DNA from: Halothiobacillaceae bacterium
GTDB taxonomy: Bacteria > Pseudomonadota > Gammaproteobacteria > Halothiobacillales > Halothiobacillaceae
Direction: 5' to 3'
Length of the DNA: 64,000 nucleotides
Assembly: GCA_016938615.1 (NCBI GenBank)
Contig: JAFGUH010000001.1
Span: forward strand, 1-64,000
This document shows, one piece after another, positions 41,525 to 52,991 of this stretch. A model generated the notes under the pieces. It saw only the letters and a program-made list of their open reading frames with translations, was not told the origin of the DNA and did no database searches. Each line of letters opens with the position of its first letter. Positions within the stretch are counted from its first letter, which is position 1. The translations under genes and the position numbers were made by a program.

Positions 41525-41767
41525 TCGTGGGGCTTGCCGAGACAACCGCACCCGACTGCTCCTATCTTGATCTGGCCGCGGGTATGTCGGCGGTGACGCG
41601 CTTGAGCCGTCCTCCGGCGTTTTCGTCCTTGGCAAGGTAGCGTTCCTTCCGCGTCGGACGAGCGCCTTGCTTGTGCCCGGATCCCGGCGCGATTCAGCGG
41701 TATCGTATTCGTGCAGACCTTCCCCGGCCAGACTGGTATTACTATTTGCGTGGAGGCTTCCTTGCGT

Positions 41768-42223
41768 ATGTCACTTATCCGTTCACCAGAACAGGCGATG
41801 CTCGCCGAACTGCACTCGCTCGGTGCCGGCTTGCTTATGCGTTACGAAGGCTTGCCGTCGGCCGGTGAGTACCTCGCGGTTGTCAATGTCCTTCGCTCGA
41901 CCCTCTCGCGCCGACACGAGCTGCTCGAGGCCGTCGCGGATGCTGAGCGGCGACGGGGCGACTTCCCTTCCGCCGGCAATCAGGAACTCGCCGAGTTGCG
42001 TGCCCTAGCCGACCGGGTGGCGGGCGCCCTTGCCGGCGAAGGAACGCTGGTCAGGCGCCTGATTGCCGCCGAGGACTCCTGGCAGAAGGCGATCGACGAG
42101 GCAGAAGGGATGGACTGGAGCGAAGACGAACGATCGATACTCGATGCCCTGCACGATGACAGTCGTGAAACCCTGCAGGCGCTGACGGCCATCGCCGACC
42201 GATTGGAACAACACGACAGCTGA
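41768..42223 (+). CDS. Hypothetical helical, acidic protein (151 aa)
   Basis: Open frame, coding-like codon usage, ATG start; no family recognised. Confidence 0.6.
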   Translation: MSLIRSPEQAMLAELHSLGAGLLMRYEGLPSAGEYLAVVNVLRSTLSRRHELLEAVADAERRRGDFPSAGNQELAELRALADRVAGALAGEGTLVRRLIAAEDSWQKAIDEAEGMDWSEDERSILDALHDDSRETLQALTAIADRLEQHDS

Positions 42224-42234
42224 ACGTGTGGAAC

Positions 42235-42432
42235 GAGCGGCGCTATCCGCTCCCTGCCGCGGTTTCTCGGCCAAAGCCTCGAGAAACGCCGGACCTTGAA
42301 ATCGGGGGTGCAAACCCGAAGGGCAGGTGAGGGAAGAGCCTGTAGGCGTGCTGCCCTCGGCGTGGCGGAACCGGCCCGGTTGCAGGCCTTCCACGGGTAG
42401 GACCCCACGTTGGACCGCCGGCAACAACGAAA
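42235..42432. other. Highly structured GC-rich intergenic region, possible ncRNA
   Basis: Several strong nested stems (gtttctcg/cgagaaac; gagcgg/ccgctc; cgggggt-gcaa-acccg; gggcag/ctgccc; ccacgggtaggaccccacgttgg); no CDS on either strand fits. Confidence 0.35.
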
Positions 42433-42543
42433 ACGATGTCGTGTTTCGCCAATTCAACGGCCCGATGCTCTCGATCCAGCCATGCGATGCGCTGGCCGAG
42501 GCTACTGGTACGCCGCCTGGCGTTTGACGCTTATGGTCGCGCC

Positions 42544-43647
<1,104 letters not shown>

Positions 43648-43649
43648 TC

Positions 43650-44072
43650 ATGTACGAATTCACGTTTCTCACACCCGATGGCGGCGCCCGGTTCATCAAG
43701 CGGCTCGAGGCCGAAGGGATCGAGGTGCGAGTCGCCGCGGACCCGATCGCCGAGGAGGCGACCACCATTTCCATCCCGGACGACATCGACGACGCGCTCG
43801 CCGACCGGATCGAGGTTTGGTACGAGGAGGAAACCCAGGCGGCCGAGGCCGAATTGTTCGCCAGCGGCGGCGCAGAGGCGGACGTTTCGGCCGGGGTCTG
43901 GGTGCAGTTGTCGAACGGGGGGGCGAGTTTCGCGCCGTTGTCGCCGGACGTGGTCAGTCGCATCCTGTCGGTGTTGAGCCCGGACGAGCTTGGCGACCTG
44001 GTATCGCGCATCGCCGACGCGGTCGAGCACCCGGACGACACCCCGATCTGCCGCCGTCCGGCCGGCGATTAG
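43650..44072 (+). CDS. Hypothetical acidic protein (140 aa)
   Basis: MYEFTFLTPDGGARFIKRLEAEGIEVRVAADPIAEEATTISIPDDIDD; RBS-like gaggcg before the ATG. Confidence 0.65.
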   Translation: MYEFTFLTPDGGARFIKRLEAEGIEVRVAADPIAEEATTISIPDDIDDALADRIEVWYEEETQAAEAELFASGGAEADVSAGVWVQLSNGGASFAPLSPDVVSRILSVLSPDELGDLVSRIADAVEHPDDTPICRRPAGD

Positions 44073-44235
44073 GCGTCCCGATAGGGAGGAGCCTGATTGG
44101 TTGGCAAGGCGTTGTTTTTCCTGCGCCCTTTCGACACCGCTCGCCTACCCTTGAAATAGGGAAACCGGATCCCCCGGGTCAAGGTGTCGTCTCCGGCGAC
44201 GATGCCTCGGCGAAGTCGATCCGGCTTGGCGCGAG

Positions 44236-44835
44236 GTGCGAAACATGAAATGCCCGATTCCCATCCGTTCCTACCGGGGCGACTACCGGGGCGACTACCG
44301 GGGCGACTACTGGGGCCACTACTTGGGCCAGGCCCTCCTGGCGCTCGTCCTATGCGTTGCCTTCGGTTCCGGCCCGGCCTGGTCCCAGGCAAGGGAAATC
44401 ACCCCCGACTACCAGCCACCGAAGGTCGTCTACGACTTCTACCTGGACGACCCGCAGAAAATGGACGCGGCACTCTACTGGATCCGCTCGCTGGTCAATC
44501 CGCTGCAGGCCGCGCCCTACAACATGGACCCGGTGCTCGACATGGACATCGTGGTGGTCATCCATGGCACCGAAATCGTCACCGTGGCGAAGAAGAACGA
44601 GGAAAAATATGCCAACGCGGTGTCTCGAATGCGCTACTACGCCGACCTCGGCGTGGATTTCCATGTCTGCGGACTGGCCGCCGAGGACTACGATTACCAG
44701 CGTGAGGACTTCCAGGACTTCATCACCCTGGTGCCATCGGCCTTCACCGACCTGGTCCACTACCAGCAGCAGGGCTACGCCGTGATCAAGCCCGAGGTGT
44801 TCGTGCGCACGCAGTCGATCGAATCGATGCGCTGA
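44236..44835 (+). CDS. Exported DsrE-like family protein
   Basis: Signal peptide; VVYDFYLDDPQKMDAALYWIRSLVNPL...DIVVVIHGTEIVTVAKKNEEKYANAVSRMRYYADLGVDFHVCGLAAEDYDY. Confidence 0.8.
   Translation: MRNMKCPIPIRSYRGDYRGDYRGDYWGHYLGQALLALVLCVAFGSGPAWSQAREITPDYQPPKVVYDFYLDDPQKMDAALYWIRSLVNPLQAAPYNMDPVLDMDIVVVIHGTEIVTVAKKNEEKYANAVSRMRYYADLGVDFHVCGLAAEDYDYQREDFQDFITLVPSAFTDLVHYQQQGYAVIKPEVFVRTQSIESMR
44271..44330 (+). repeat. In-frame 12-bp tandem repeat x5 in signal-peptide n-region
   Basis: ctaccggggcga x3, ctactggggcca, ctacttgggcca, encoding YRGD-YRGD-YRGD-YWGH-YLGQ. Confidence 0.95.
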
Positions 44836-44898
44836 CCGTCGTCGTGCCGGGTTTTGCCGTATCCTTGGGGCACGCTTGACTGTCCCGAGGAAACCGTT

Positions 44899-45516
44899 TT
44901 GGACCCGCATGAAATCCGCTCGCTCGACGAGCTCGAGGCCCTGTTCGATACGCCCGGCGAGGCGGCGATCAAGAAGGAGGTCGACCACCTTGTGCCGGTC
45001 TACCGGCGCCTGATCGAGGCCTCGCCGTTCTATGTCATGGCCACCCAGGGGGCGGGAGGGCTCGACTGCTCCCCGCGCGGTGATCCGGCCGGCTTCGTCA
45101 AGGTGATCGACGACCGGCACATCGCGCTGCCCGAACGGCGCGGCAACAATCGTGTCGACAGCCTCAGGAACCTTATCGAGGATCCGCGCGTCGGGCTGTT
45201 GTTCCTGATTCCCGGCAAGGGAGAGACGCTGCGGGTCAACGGTCGGGCACGGATCACCACCGATCCTGTCCTGCTCGAACAGACCGCCATGAAGGGCAAA
45301 CCGCCGCAGTGCGTGATCCTGATCGAGATCGAGACGGTGTTCTTCCAGTGCGCCCGGGCCCTGCTGCGCGCCCGGTTGTGGGATGCCGACAGCCGGGCGC
45401 TGGCGGAACAGACGCCGACGGCCGGCGAGATGCTTGCCGGCGTCCCGGCATCGGGCATCGACGGGGCGGCCTACGACGACGGACTGGACGAGCGCCAGGA
45501 GCGTACCCTCTATTGA
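44899..45516 (+). CDS. Pyridoxamine 5'-phosphate oxidase family protein (MSMEG_1061-like FMN protein)
   Basis: FYVMATQGAGGLDCSPRGDPAGFVKVIDDRHIALPERRGNNRVDSLRNLIEDPRVGLLFLIPGKGETLRVNGRARITTD; TTG start likely. Confidence 0.85.
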   Translation: MDPHEIRSLDELEALFDTPGEAAIKKEVDHLVPVYRRLIEASPFYVMATQGAGGLDCSPRGDPAGFVKVIDDRHIALPERRGNNRVDSLRNLIEDPRVGLLFLIPGKGETLRVNGRARITTDPVLLEQTAMKGKPPQCVILIEIETVFFQCARALLRARLWDADSRALAEQTPTAGEMLAGVPASGIDGAAYDDGLDERQERTLY

Positions 45517-45610
45517 CGACCCACCGGACGGGGAATGACGCAGGGCCTTTTCGGTCAACCTGTTAGAATCGCGCGCCACACACGCACCAGATTGATCCGG
45601 AGCCCCTCTT

Positions 45611-47062
45611 ATGACCCAGGGCACGACCCAGGCTTCCCAAAACGGCACCGCCCGCAAGGCGCCCGAGCTGCTTTCCCCGGCGGGAACGCTCAAGTCGATG
45701 CGCTATGCCTTCGCCTATGGCGCGGATGCCGTCTACGCCGGCCTGCCGCGCTACAGCTTGCGCGCGCGCAACAACGATTTTCTCGAGGACAACCTCCGTA
45801 TCGGCATCGAGGAGGCGCACGCCGCGGGCAAGCAGTTCTTCGTCACGGTCAACCTCTCGCCGCACAACAGCAAGCTCAAGACCTTCATCCGCGACATGGA
45901 GCCGATCGTCGCGATGAAGCCGGATGCCTTCATCATGGCCGACCCCGGCCTGATCATGATGGTGCGCGAGGCCTTCCCCGAGATGCCCATCCACCTCTCG
46001 GTGCAGGCCAACACGGTCAACTGGGCCACGGTGAAGTTCTGGGAGTCGGTGGGCGTGAGCCGCGTGATCCTCTCGCGCGAACTGTCGCTCGACGAGATCC
46101 GCGAGGTCCGGGAAAAGTGCCCCAACATGGAGCTGGAGGTGTTCGTCCACGGCGCGCTGTGCATCGCCTATTCGGGCCGCTGTCTGCTCTCGGGCTATTT
46201 CAATCATCGCGACCCCAACCAGGGCACCTGCACCAATGCCTGCCGCTGGGAATACACGCCAAAGAACGCCTCCGAGGACGTCTCTGGCGTGGTGCGTCCG
46301 GAACCGGCCGACGAGAAGCCCCCGGAAATGTCCCAGGAAAAGCCCATCTCGCTGGACGCACTCAACGCCGCCAATCCGATGACGGACGGCGCCATGGGTG
46401 ATCAGAAACGCCATCCGCTGGCCGACCAGGTCTATCTCCTCGAGGAGAAGAGCCGCCCCGGCGAGCAGATGCCGATCGAGGAGGACGAGCACGGCACCTA
46501 CATCCTCAACTCGCGCGACCTGCGGGCCGTCGAGCACGTCCAGGCGCTGGTCGACATCGGCGTCGACTGCCTGAAAATCGAGGGGCGCACCAAGTCGCAC
46601 TACTACGTCGCCCGCACCGCGCAGGTCTACCGCCAGGCGATCGACGACGCCATGGCGGGCCGCCCGTTCGACGAGGAACTGATCGCCGATCTCGACAACC
46701 TCGCCAACCGCGGCTACACCGACGGTTTCTACAAGCGCCACCACACGCAGGAATACCAGAACTACATCGAGGGCGTCTCCAAGAGTCGCCAACAGCAGTT
46801 CGTCGGTGAAATCAACGACATCGACGGTGTCTGGGCGCAGGTGGAAATCAAGAACAAGATCCAGGTGGGTGATCAAATCACCTTCCTGCTGCCGGACGGC
46901 AATCGCGTCGACCAGCTCGCCGAGATGCAGACGTTGGAGGGTCAGCCGCTCGACGAGGCCCCCGGTAGCGGGTGGCGCGTGCGCCTGCGTCTGCCGGCCG
47001 GGGCAGAGGTGTTCGGCGAGCGTCTGCGTTACGGGTTGATCGCCCGCAACCTGGCCGACTGA
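45611..47062 (+). CDS. trhP: U32 peptidase family tRNA 5-hydroxyuridine modification protein TrhP (YegQ)
   Basis: PELLSPAGTLKSMRYAFAYGADAVYAGLPRYSLRARNNDF; VHGALCIAYSGRCLLSGYFNHRDPNQGTCTNACRWEY; DCLKIEGRTKSHYYVARTAQVYR. Confidence 0.92.
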   Translation: MTQGTTQASQNGTARKAPELLSPAGTLKSMRYAFAYGADAVYAGLPRYSLRARNNDFLEDNLRIGIEEAHAAGKQFFVTVNLSPHNSKLKTFIRDMEPIVAMKPDAFIMADPGLIMMVREAFPEMPIHLSVQANTVNWATVKFWESVGVSRVILSRELSLDEIREVREKCPNMELEVFVHGALCIAYSGRCLLSGYFNHRDPNQGTCTNACRWEYTPKNASEDVSGVVRPEPADEKPPEMSQEKPISLDALNAANPMTDGAMGDQKRHPLADQVYLLEEKSRPGEQMPIEEDEHGTYILNSRDLRAVEHVQALVDIGVDCLKIEGRTKSHYYVARTAQVYRQAIDDAMAGRPFDEELIADLDNLANRGYTDGFYKRHHTQEYQNYIEGVSKSRQQQFVGEINDIDGVWAQVEIKNKIQVGDQITFLLPDGNRVDQLAEMQTLEGQPLDEAPGSGWRVRLRLPAGAEVFGERLRYGLIARNLAD

Positions 47063-47066
47063 TCGC

Positions 47067-48158
47067 GTGCGGCTCGCCGGCTACCTGCGCCGCGAGGCGC
47101 TGATCTCGATCGGGGCGGTCGCGATCGTCTTGATGCTGATCATGGCGACCAACCTGTTGGCCCGCGCCCTCTCGTTGGCCGCCGAGGGCACGCTGCCAGC
47201 CGCGCTGGTGCCAAAGCTCTTGGCCTTCAACCTGGTCAAGATGTTGATGTACATCCTGCCGGTGGCGATGTTCATCGGCCTGATGTTCGCGCTCGGCCGG
47301 CTCAACCGCGATAGCGAGCAGACCATCATGCGCTCGAGCGGCTTTGGCTTGTGGCGCATCACCGCGGCCTTGCTGCCGATCGGCCTGCTGCTCTCGGCGC
47401 TGACTGCATGGATTTCGCTGCAGGGCTGGCCGATGACGCAGGAGGCCCGCGATCGGATGGTCGAGGGGGCCCAGGCCAACTACATCGGGCAGCAGGTGCC
47501 GGTCGGACGGTTCATCGAGGCGAACGACGGTCGGCTGGTGGCCTACGTCGGCGCGGCCGAGAACGGTGCCTACCGTCGGATCTTTGTCTTCGATCGGTCC
47601 GAGGACGGCTCGATCGCGGTGGAAAGCGCCCCGAGTGGCGTCATGGTCGAGGAGGAAGGACAACGTTACGTCGCCCTCGAGGACGGTCGGCGTATCGCGG
47701 GCCAGATCGGCGCGGCCGACTGGAACCGGCTCGACTACCAGCGCCACCTGATGCGCCTGCCCGGGCAGGCGGGTGCGGCGGAGGGGCAGGTCGACGTTCG
47801 CTCTTCGGCCGCCCTGTGGGCCGCGGGTTCCCCGAGCGACCGGGCGGAGTTGTTCGAGCGGCTTTCGCAAGGCCTGGTGGCGCTGGTATTGATGCTGATC
47901 GCGATCCCGCTGGCGCAGGCGCCACCTCGCAGCGGACGGTACGGGCGCCTGTTCTGGGCCTTCCTGATCTACGCGCTGTATTTCAACGCCGTGCCGCTGG
48001 CCGCCGACGGCATCGAGGCCGGCCAGTACGGAGTCGCCGGCGCGTTGGCCGTCGCGCATGGCGGTTTCGTGCTGCTGTGGGCGGGGCTGTTCTGGTCCAC
48101 ACGCGGCGGCTGGGGCCGTTTGCGTCGATTGTGGAAGGGACGCCGTGAATACGCTTGA
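47067..48158 (+). CDS. lptF: LPS export ABC transporter permease LptF
   Basis: GTG start; SEQTIMRSSGFGLWRI; paired with lptG. Confidence 0.93.
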   Translation: MRLAGYLRREALISIGAVAIVLMLIMATNLLARALSLAAEGTLPAALVPKLLAFNLVKMLMYILPVAMFIGLMFALGRLNRDSEQTIMRSSGFGLWRITAALLPIGLLLSALTAWISLQGWPMTQEARDRMVEGAQANYIGQQVPVGRFIEANDGRLVAYVGAAENGAYRRIFVFDRSEDGSIAVESAPSGVMVEEEGQRYVALEDGRRIAGQIGAADWNRLDYQRHLMRLPGQAGAAEGQVDVRSSAALWAAGSPSDRAELFERLSQGLVALVLMLIAIPLAQAPPRSGRYGRLFWAFLIYALYFNAVPLAADGIEAGQYGVAGALAVAHGGFVLLWAGLFWSTRGGWGRLRRLWKGRREYA

Positions 48159-49242
48159 CCGCTACCTGATCCGCAGTGTCGTCACCGGCGGACTGGGCGC
48201 GTCGGCCGCCTTCGCGGTGTTGATCCTCGTGTTCGGCATGATCGACGAGGCAAGCAAGATCGGCCCGGGCTACAGCACCCTGCAGGCCGCCTGGTTCGTG
48301 TTGTTGACCACGCCCGGTTATCTTTACGAGCTGTTCCCGGTCACGGTGCTGGTCGGCGGTCTGTTGAGCCTCGGCGCCCTGGCCGCGCATTCGGAGTTGA
48401 CGGTGATGCGCGCCACGGGCATGTCGTTGCTGCGTCTCGCCCGCCCGGTACTGATCGCCGGGCTTCTTCTCGCGGTGATCGGTACCGTGATGGGCGAGAC
48501 GGTGGGCGCCTGGGGACAGGCCGAGGCGAACGCCATGCGTGCCGCCGCGACGGAGAGCGAGGTCAGTACGGACCTGGCCAGCGGCTTTTGGCTGCGGGAC
48601 GGTGACCGGATCATCAACGTCGAGCGCGCGCTGGTCGACGGGCAACTGATCGGGGTGCAGGTATTCGTACTCACAGCCGACGCCCGGCCACTACGCGTGA
48701 TGCGGGCCGACCGGGCCATGAGCCTCGGTGGCGATAGCTGGCGGCTCGAGGGGGTGGTGGACACCCGGCTGCCGATCACCGAGCCCCGTGGCGAGGTTGT
48801 CGTGGAACGGGACCCCTCGCGCGAGGTGACGCTGTTCGACCGGGAGGTGCTGGAGATCGCCGCGCTCAATCCGCGCTACATGAATATCGCCCAGCTCTCG
48901 GAGTACGTCGACTACCTCGACCGCAACCAGCTGGACACCTCGGTCTACGCCACGGCGATGTGGTCGCGCGTGGTCCAGCCGATCTCGGTGCTGGCGATGC
49001 TGCTGGTAACCCTGCCGTTCGTCTTCGTCGCCCAGCGCAGCGGTTCGGCGGGGCGCTGGCTGTTCATTGCCATCCTGCTGGGGGTGGCCTACATGACGCT
49101 CACGCAGATCGTCTCGGCGCTCGCGCCGGCCTACGGCGTTTCACCGATCCTGAGCACGATCCTGCCGCCGACCCTGTTCTCCATCGCCGGCCTGGTGGCA
49201 TTGTATCGGGCGACGCCGCGAGCCCGCCGATCCGCGGGCTGA
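48145..49242 (+). CDS. lptG: LPS export ABC transporter permease LptG
   Basis: VNTLDRYLIRSVVTG; HSELTVMRATGMSLLRL; overlaps lptF by 14 bp. Confidence 0.93.
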   Translation: MNTLDRYLIRSVVTGGLGASAAFAVLILVFGMIDEASKIGPGYSTLQAAWFVLLTTPGYLYELFPVTVLVGGLLSLGALAAHSELTVMRATGMSLLRLARPVLIAGLLLAVIGTVMGETVGAWGQAEANAMRAAATESEVSTDLASGFWLRDGDRIINVERALVDGQLIGVQVFVLTADARPLRVMRADRAMSLGGDSWRLEGVVDTRLPITEPRGEVVVERDPSREVTLFDREVLEIAALNPRYMNIAQLSEYVDYLDRNQLDTSVYATAMWSRVVQPISVLAMLLVTLPFVFVAQRSGSAGRWLFIAILLGVAYMTLTQIVSALAPAYGVSPILSTILPPTLFSIAGLVALYRATPRARRSAG

Positions 49243-49293
49243 TGACTGCCTGCAAGCGCCGCGCGAGACACGGGGAGACTTAAAGGGAACCAA

Positions 49294-51525
49294 ATGTTCG
49301 AAGAGCAAAGCAGCAACGAGTACGAGCGCCAGTCGATCGGCGCCTTCACGGAAAAGGCGTACCTCAATTACGCCATGTACGTCATTCTTGACCGGGCCCT
49401 GCCGCACGTCGCCGACGGCCTGAAGCCGGTACAGCGGCGCATCGTCTACGCGATGAGCGAGCTGGGGCTCTCGGCGCTCGCCAAGCACAAGAAGTCGGCG
49501 CGTACCGTGGGCGACGTGCTCGGCAAGTACCACCCGCACGGGGATTCGGCCTGCTACGAGGCCATGGTGCTGATGGCCCAGCCGTTCTCCTACCGCTATC
49601 CGCTGATCGACGGACAGGGCAACTTCGGCTCGCCGGACGACCCGAAATCCTTCGCGGCGATGCGCTACACCGAGTCGCGTCTGACTCGCTACGCCCAGAC
49701 GCTGCTGGCCGAGGCCGGCCAGGGCACGGTCGACTGGGTCGACAACTTCGACGGCACGCTCACCGAGCCCGCGCTGTTGCCGGCGCGCCTGCCCAACGTG
49801 CTCCTCAACGGCTCGACCGGCATCGCCGTCGGCCTGTCCACCGACATTCCGCCGCACAACCTCAAGGAAGTGGTCAAAGCCTGCGTGGCGCTGATCGAGA
49901 ACCCCGAGACCGAGGTGCGGGCCCTATGCAGGCATGTGTTGGGGCCGGACTTTCCCACCGAGGGCGAGATCATCACGCCCCCCGAGGACATCCGCCGGAT
50001 GTACGAGACCGGCACAGGCAACGTGCGCCAGCGTGCCCGCTACGAGATGGAAAACGGCCAGATCGTTGTCACCGCGCTGCCGTTCCAGGTCTCGGGCTCC
50101 AAGGTCCTCGAGCAGATCGCCGGGCAGATGAATGCCAAGAAACTGCCGTTGGTCACGGATCTGCGTGACGAGTCGGACCACGAGTCGCCCACGCGCTTGG
50201 TGATCGCGCCCAGAAGCCGCCAGGTCGATATCGATACGCTGATGGCGCACCTGTTCGCGACCACGGACCTGGAGAAGAGTTACCGGATCAACATGAACGT
50301 GATCACGGCCGACGGCCGGCCGCGGGTGCTCAACCTCAAGGAGATGCTGACCGAGTGGCTCGCCTTCCGTCAGACGACCCTGCGTCGCCGGCTGGAGTGG
50401 CGGCTGGCCAAGATCGAGCGCCGTCTCGAGATCCTCGCCGGCCTGCTGATCGCGTTCCTCAATATCGACGAGGTGATCGCGATCATCCGCGAGGCCGAGG
50501 ACCCCAAGGCCGAGCTGATCGCTCGTTTCGAGCTGACCGAACTGCAGGCCGACTCGATCCTCGAGATTCGCCTGCGCCAGCTGGCCAAGATCGAGGAGAT
50601 CGCGGTCCAGAAGGAGCAGGCCGAGCTCGCCGAGGAGGCCGACGGCATCCGCACGCTGCTTGCCGACGAGTCGGCCCTGCGCGGCCTGATGCGTGACGAG
50701 CTGGTCGCCGATGCCAAGGAGTACGGCGATGCACGCCGCTCGCGGCTGGTCACTCGGGAATCGGCCCAGCCACTCGACGAGACCCGCCTGATGACCGCCG
50801 AGCCGGTCACCGTGGTGTTGAGCCAGAATGGCTGGATCCGTGCGGCCAAGGGCCATGAGGTCGACCCCGAGTCGCTTTCCTACAAGGCCGGTGATGGCTG
50901 TCAGTCACACGTCGCCGGGCGGTCGACCCAACCGGTGATCGTGTTCGACGACACCGGGCGGGCCTACACGCTTGCGGCCCACACCCTGCCGTCGGCGCGG
51001 GGGCAGGGCGAGCCGGTCACGGGGCGGATCGCGCCGCCCTCCGGGGCGCGTTTCGTCGCCGTGGCGATGGGCGAACCGTCACAACACGTCGTGCTCTGGT
51101 CGTCGGCAGGTTTCGGCTTCGTCACCTCCATCGGTGATCTGGCCGGTCGCCAACGAGCCGGCAAGCAGGTCTTTACCCTGCCCAAGGGCGTCGCTCCGGG
51201 GCAACCGCTTCTGCCGGGCAAGGCCTTCGATTTCCTTGCCGTGGCGACCAGTGATGGCCACGTGCTGGTGATGGATGCAGACGAGCTGCCCGAACTCGTC
51301 AAGGGCCGGGGCAACAAGCTGGTTGGTCTCAAGAGCGGGGCGACGGTGGTCGCGGTTACGGCGCTCGCCGAGGGCGACGGACTGCGGGTGAGCGCCGGTG
51401 CGCGCGCCATGACGATCAAGCCTGCGGACGTGGCCCTCTACCACGGCAAGCGGGCGGCCCGTGGTCGTCTCCTCCCCAGGGGTCTGACCCGGGTCGATGC
51501 GCTCGCTGCTGCGCCGGGACGTTGA
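49294..51525 (+). CDS. parC: DNA topoisomerase IV subunit A
   Basis: [66 protein letters not shown] (ParC QRDR region). Confidence 0.97.
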   Translation: MFEEQSSNEYERQSIGAFTEKAYLNYAMYVILDRALPHVADGLKPVQRRIVYAMSELGLSALAKHKKSARTVGDVLGKYHPHGDSACYEAMVLMAQPFSYRYPLIDGQGNFGSPDDPKSFAAMRYTESRLTRYAQTLLAEAGQGTVDWVDNFDGTLTEPALLPARLPNVLLNGSTGIAVGLSTDIPPHNLKEVVKACVALIENPETEVRALCRHVLGPDFPTEGEIITPPEDIRRMYETGTGNVRQRARYEMENGQIVVTALPFQVSGSKVLEQIAGQMNAKKLPLVTDLRDESDHESPTRLVIAPRSRQVDIDTLMAHLFATTDLEKSYRINMNVITADGRPRVLNLKEMLTEWLAFRQTTLRRRLEWRLAKIERRLEILAGLLIAFLNIDEVIAIIREAEDPKAELIARFELTELQADSILEIRLRQLAKIEEIAVQKEQAELAEEADGIRTLLADESALRGLMRDELVADAKEYGDARRSRLVTRESAQPLDETRLMTAEPVTVVLSQNGWIRAAKGHEVDPESLSYKAGDGCQSHVAGRSTQPVIVFDDTGRAYTLAAHTLPSARGQGEPVTGRIAPPSGARFVAVAMGEPSQHVVLWSSAGFGFVTSIGDLAGRQRAGKQVFTLPKGVAPGQPLLPGKAFDFLAVATSDGHVLVMDADELPELVKGRGNKLVGLKSGATVVAVTALAEGDGLRVSAGARAMTIKPADVALYHGKRAARGRLLPRGLTRVDALAAAPGR

Positions 51526-51710
51526 GGTGCGCCACCTCCGCCTCGAATCCGATGCCGGGGAATGAGGCACCGGGAAATGAGATTTCGGTAAATGATTAGC
51601 TCGGCGGCTTGAAAAACCGCGCTGTCCCCCCAATCTTGGGTTATCTTCCCCACCGCGCGCGCCGGACCCCATCGGCCGCCGGCATTCGGCAACTTCATTT
51701 CGAGGTAGTG

Positions 51711-52625
51711 ATGAAACGCATCGGCTTGTTCCTCTTGACCAACCTGGCCGTGATCGTCGTGCTGATGATCGTCTGGTTCGTGCTGTCCAGCGTCTTCGGC
51801 CTCGGACAGACCATGGATTACCAGGCGGGCACCATCAACCTGACAAGCACGCTGGTGCTGGCGGCCGTCTTCGGCTTTGGCGGTTCGCTGATCTCACTGA
51901 TGATGTCGAAGTGGATCGCCAAGAAAAGCGTCGGCGCGCAGGTGATCGAATCGCCGAGCAACGAATCCGAGCGCTGGTTGGTCGAGACCGTCCAGCGCCA
52001 GGCACGCCAGGCCGGCATCGGGATGCCCGAGGTAGCGATCTACGATTCGCCCGAGATCAACGCCTTTGCTACCGGCGCGAGCCGCAACAAGGCGCTGGTG
52101 GCGGTTTCGACCGGCCTGCTCTCGAGCATGACCCGCGACGAGGCCGAGGCCGTACTGGGCCACGAGGTTGGCCACATCGCCAACGGCGACATGATCACGC
52201 TCACCTTGATTCAAGGCGTGGTGAACACCTTCGTGATCTTCTTCGCCCGTATCGTGGGTTTCTTCGTCGATCGGGTGTTGCTCAAGAACGAGGACGGCCC
52301 GGGCATCGGCTTTTTCGTCACCACCATCGCCGCCGAGATCGTCTTCGGCATTCTGGCGAGCACCATCGTGATGTGGTTCTCGCGCCAGCGCGAGTTCCGC
52401 GCCGATGACGCCGGCGCACGCTTCGCGGGGCGCGAGAAGATGATTGCCGCGCTCGAGCGCCTCAAGGTCAACTACGATCGCCCCTCCGACATGCCGGCCC
52501 AGATGACCGCCTTCGGCATTTTTGGCCGCGGCGGCAATTTCGGTCGCCTGTTCATGTCGCACCCGCCGCTGGACGAGCGGATCGCCGCCTTGCGCGCCGC
52601 CGCGGGCCATGCCCGGACCGCCTGA
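51711..52625 (+). CDS. htpX: Protease HtpX
   Basis: [42 protein letters not shown]. Confidence 0.96.
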   Translation: MKRIGLFLLTNLAVIVVLMIVWFVLSSVFGLGQTMDYQAGTINLTSTLVLAAVFGFGGSLISLMMSKWIAKKSVGAQVIESPSNESERWLVETVQRQARQAGIGMPEVAIYDSPEINAFATGASRNKALVAVSTGLLSSMTRDEAEAVLGHEVGHIANGDMITLTLIQGVVNTFVIFFARIVGFFVDRVLLKNEDGPGIGFFVTTIAAEIVFGILASTIVMWFSRQREFRADDAGARFAGREKMIAALERLKVNYDRPSDMPAQMTAFGIFGRGGNFGRLFMSHPPLDERIAALRAAAGHARTA

Positions 52626-52991
52626 CGCGGGGCACGGGCGTTTGAAACCTCGCCGACAGCGGAAGACAATGTTGGTAGCGGTAGTTTGGTTCTCGGGAAC
52701 CTCTGGATGAATGCAAGCTAGCCCGAGCGAGAGGCGGGCGGGGCTACGGACCAACGCCGTGACCCTGTAGGTGGCCGCGTGACGAACCGCGCTGTGCCGC
52801 GCGGGATTGTCGGCAAGCGTCGTTAGCGGCCCTCGACGGGATCGGGCGATCACTGGGGCGATGTCCTCGAGCCCGGTTTCGGGACGCCGAAACAGGGGAC
52901 GAACCCGCCACCGGAGGCGCCATCGATCCGTGCAGAGCGTACCCACGGCGCGCCTCCTTTCGACTCTTCGACGGCCTGACGGAGGATCGCG

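Noticed and set aside
42235-42432. Cobalamin riboswitch
   Set aside because: GGTGCAAACCC and GCTGCCC fragments occur but with wrong spacing and order; no B12 genes adjacent.
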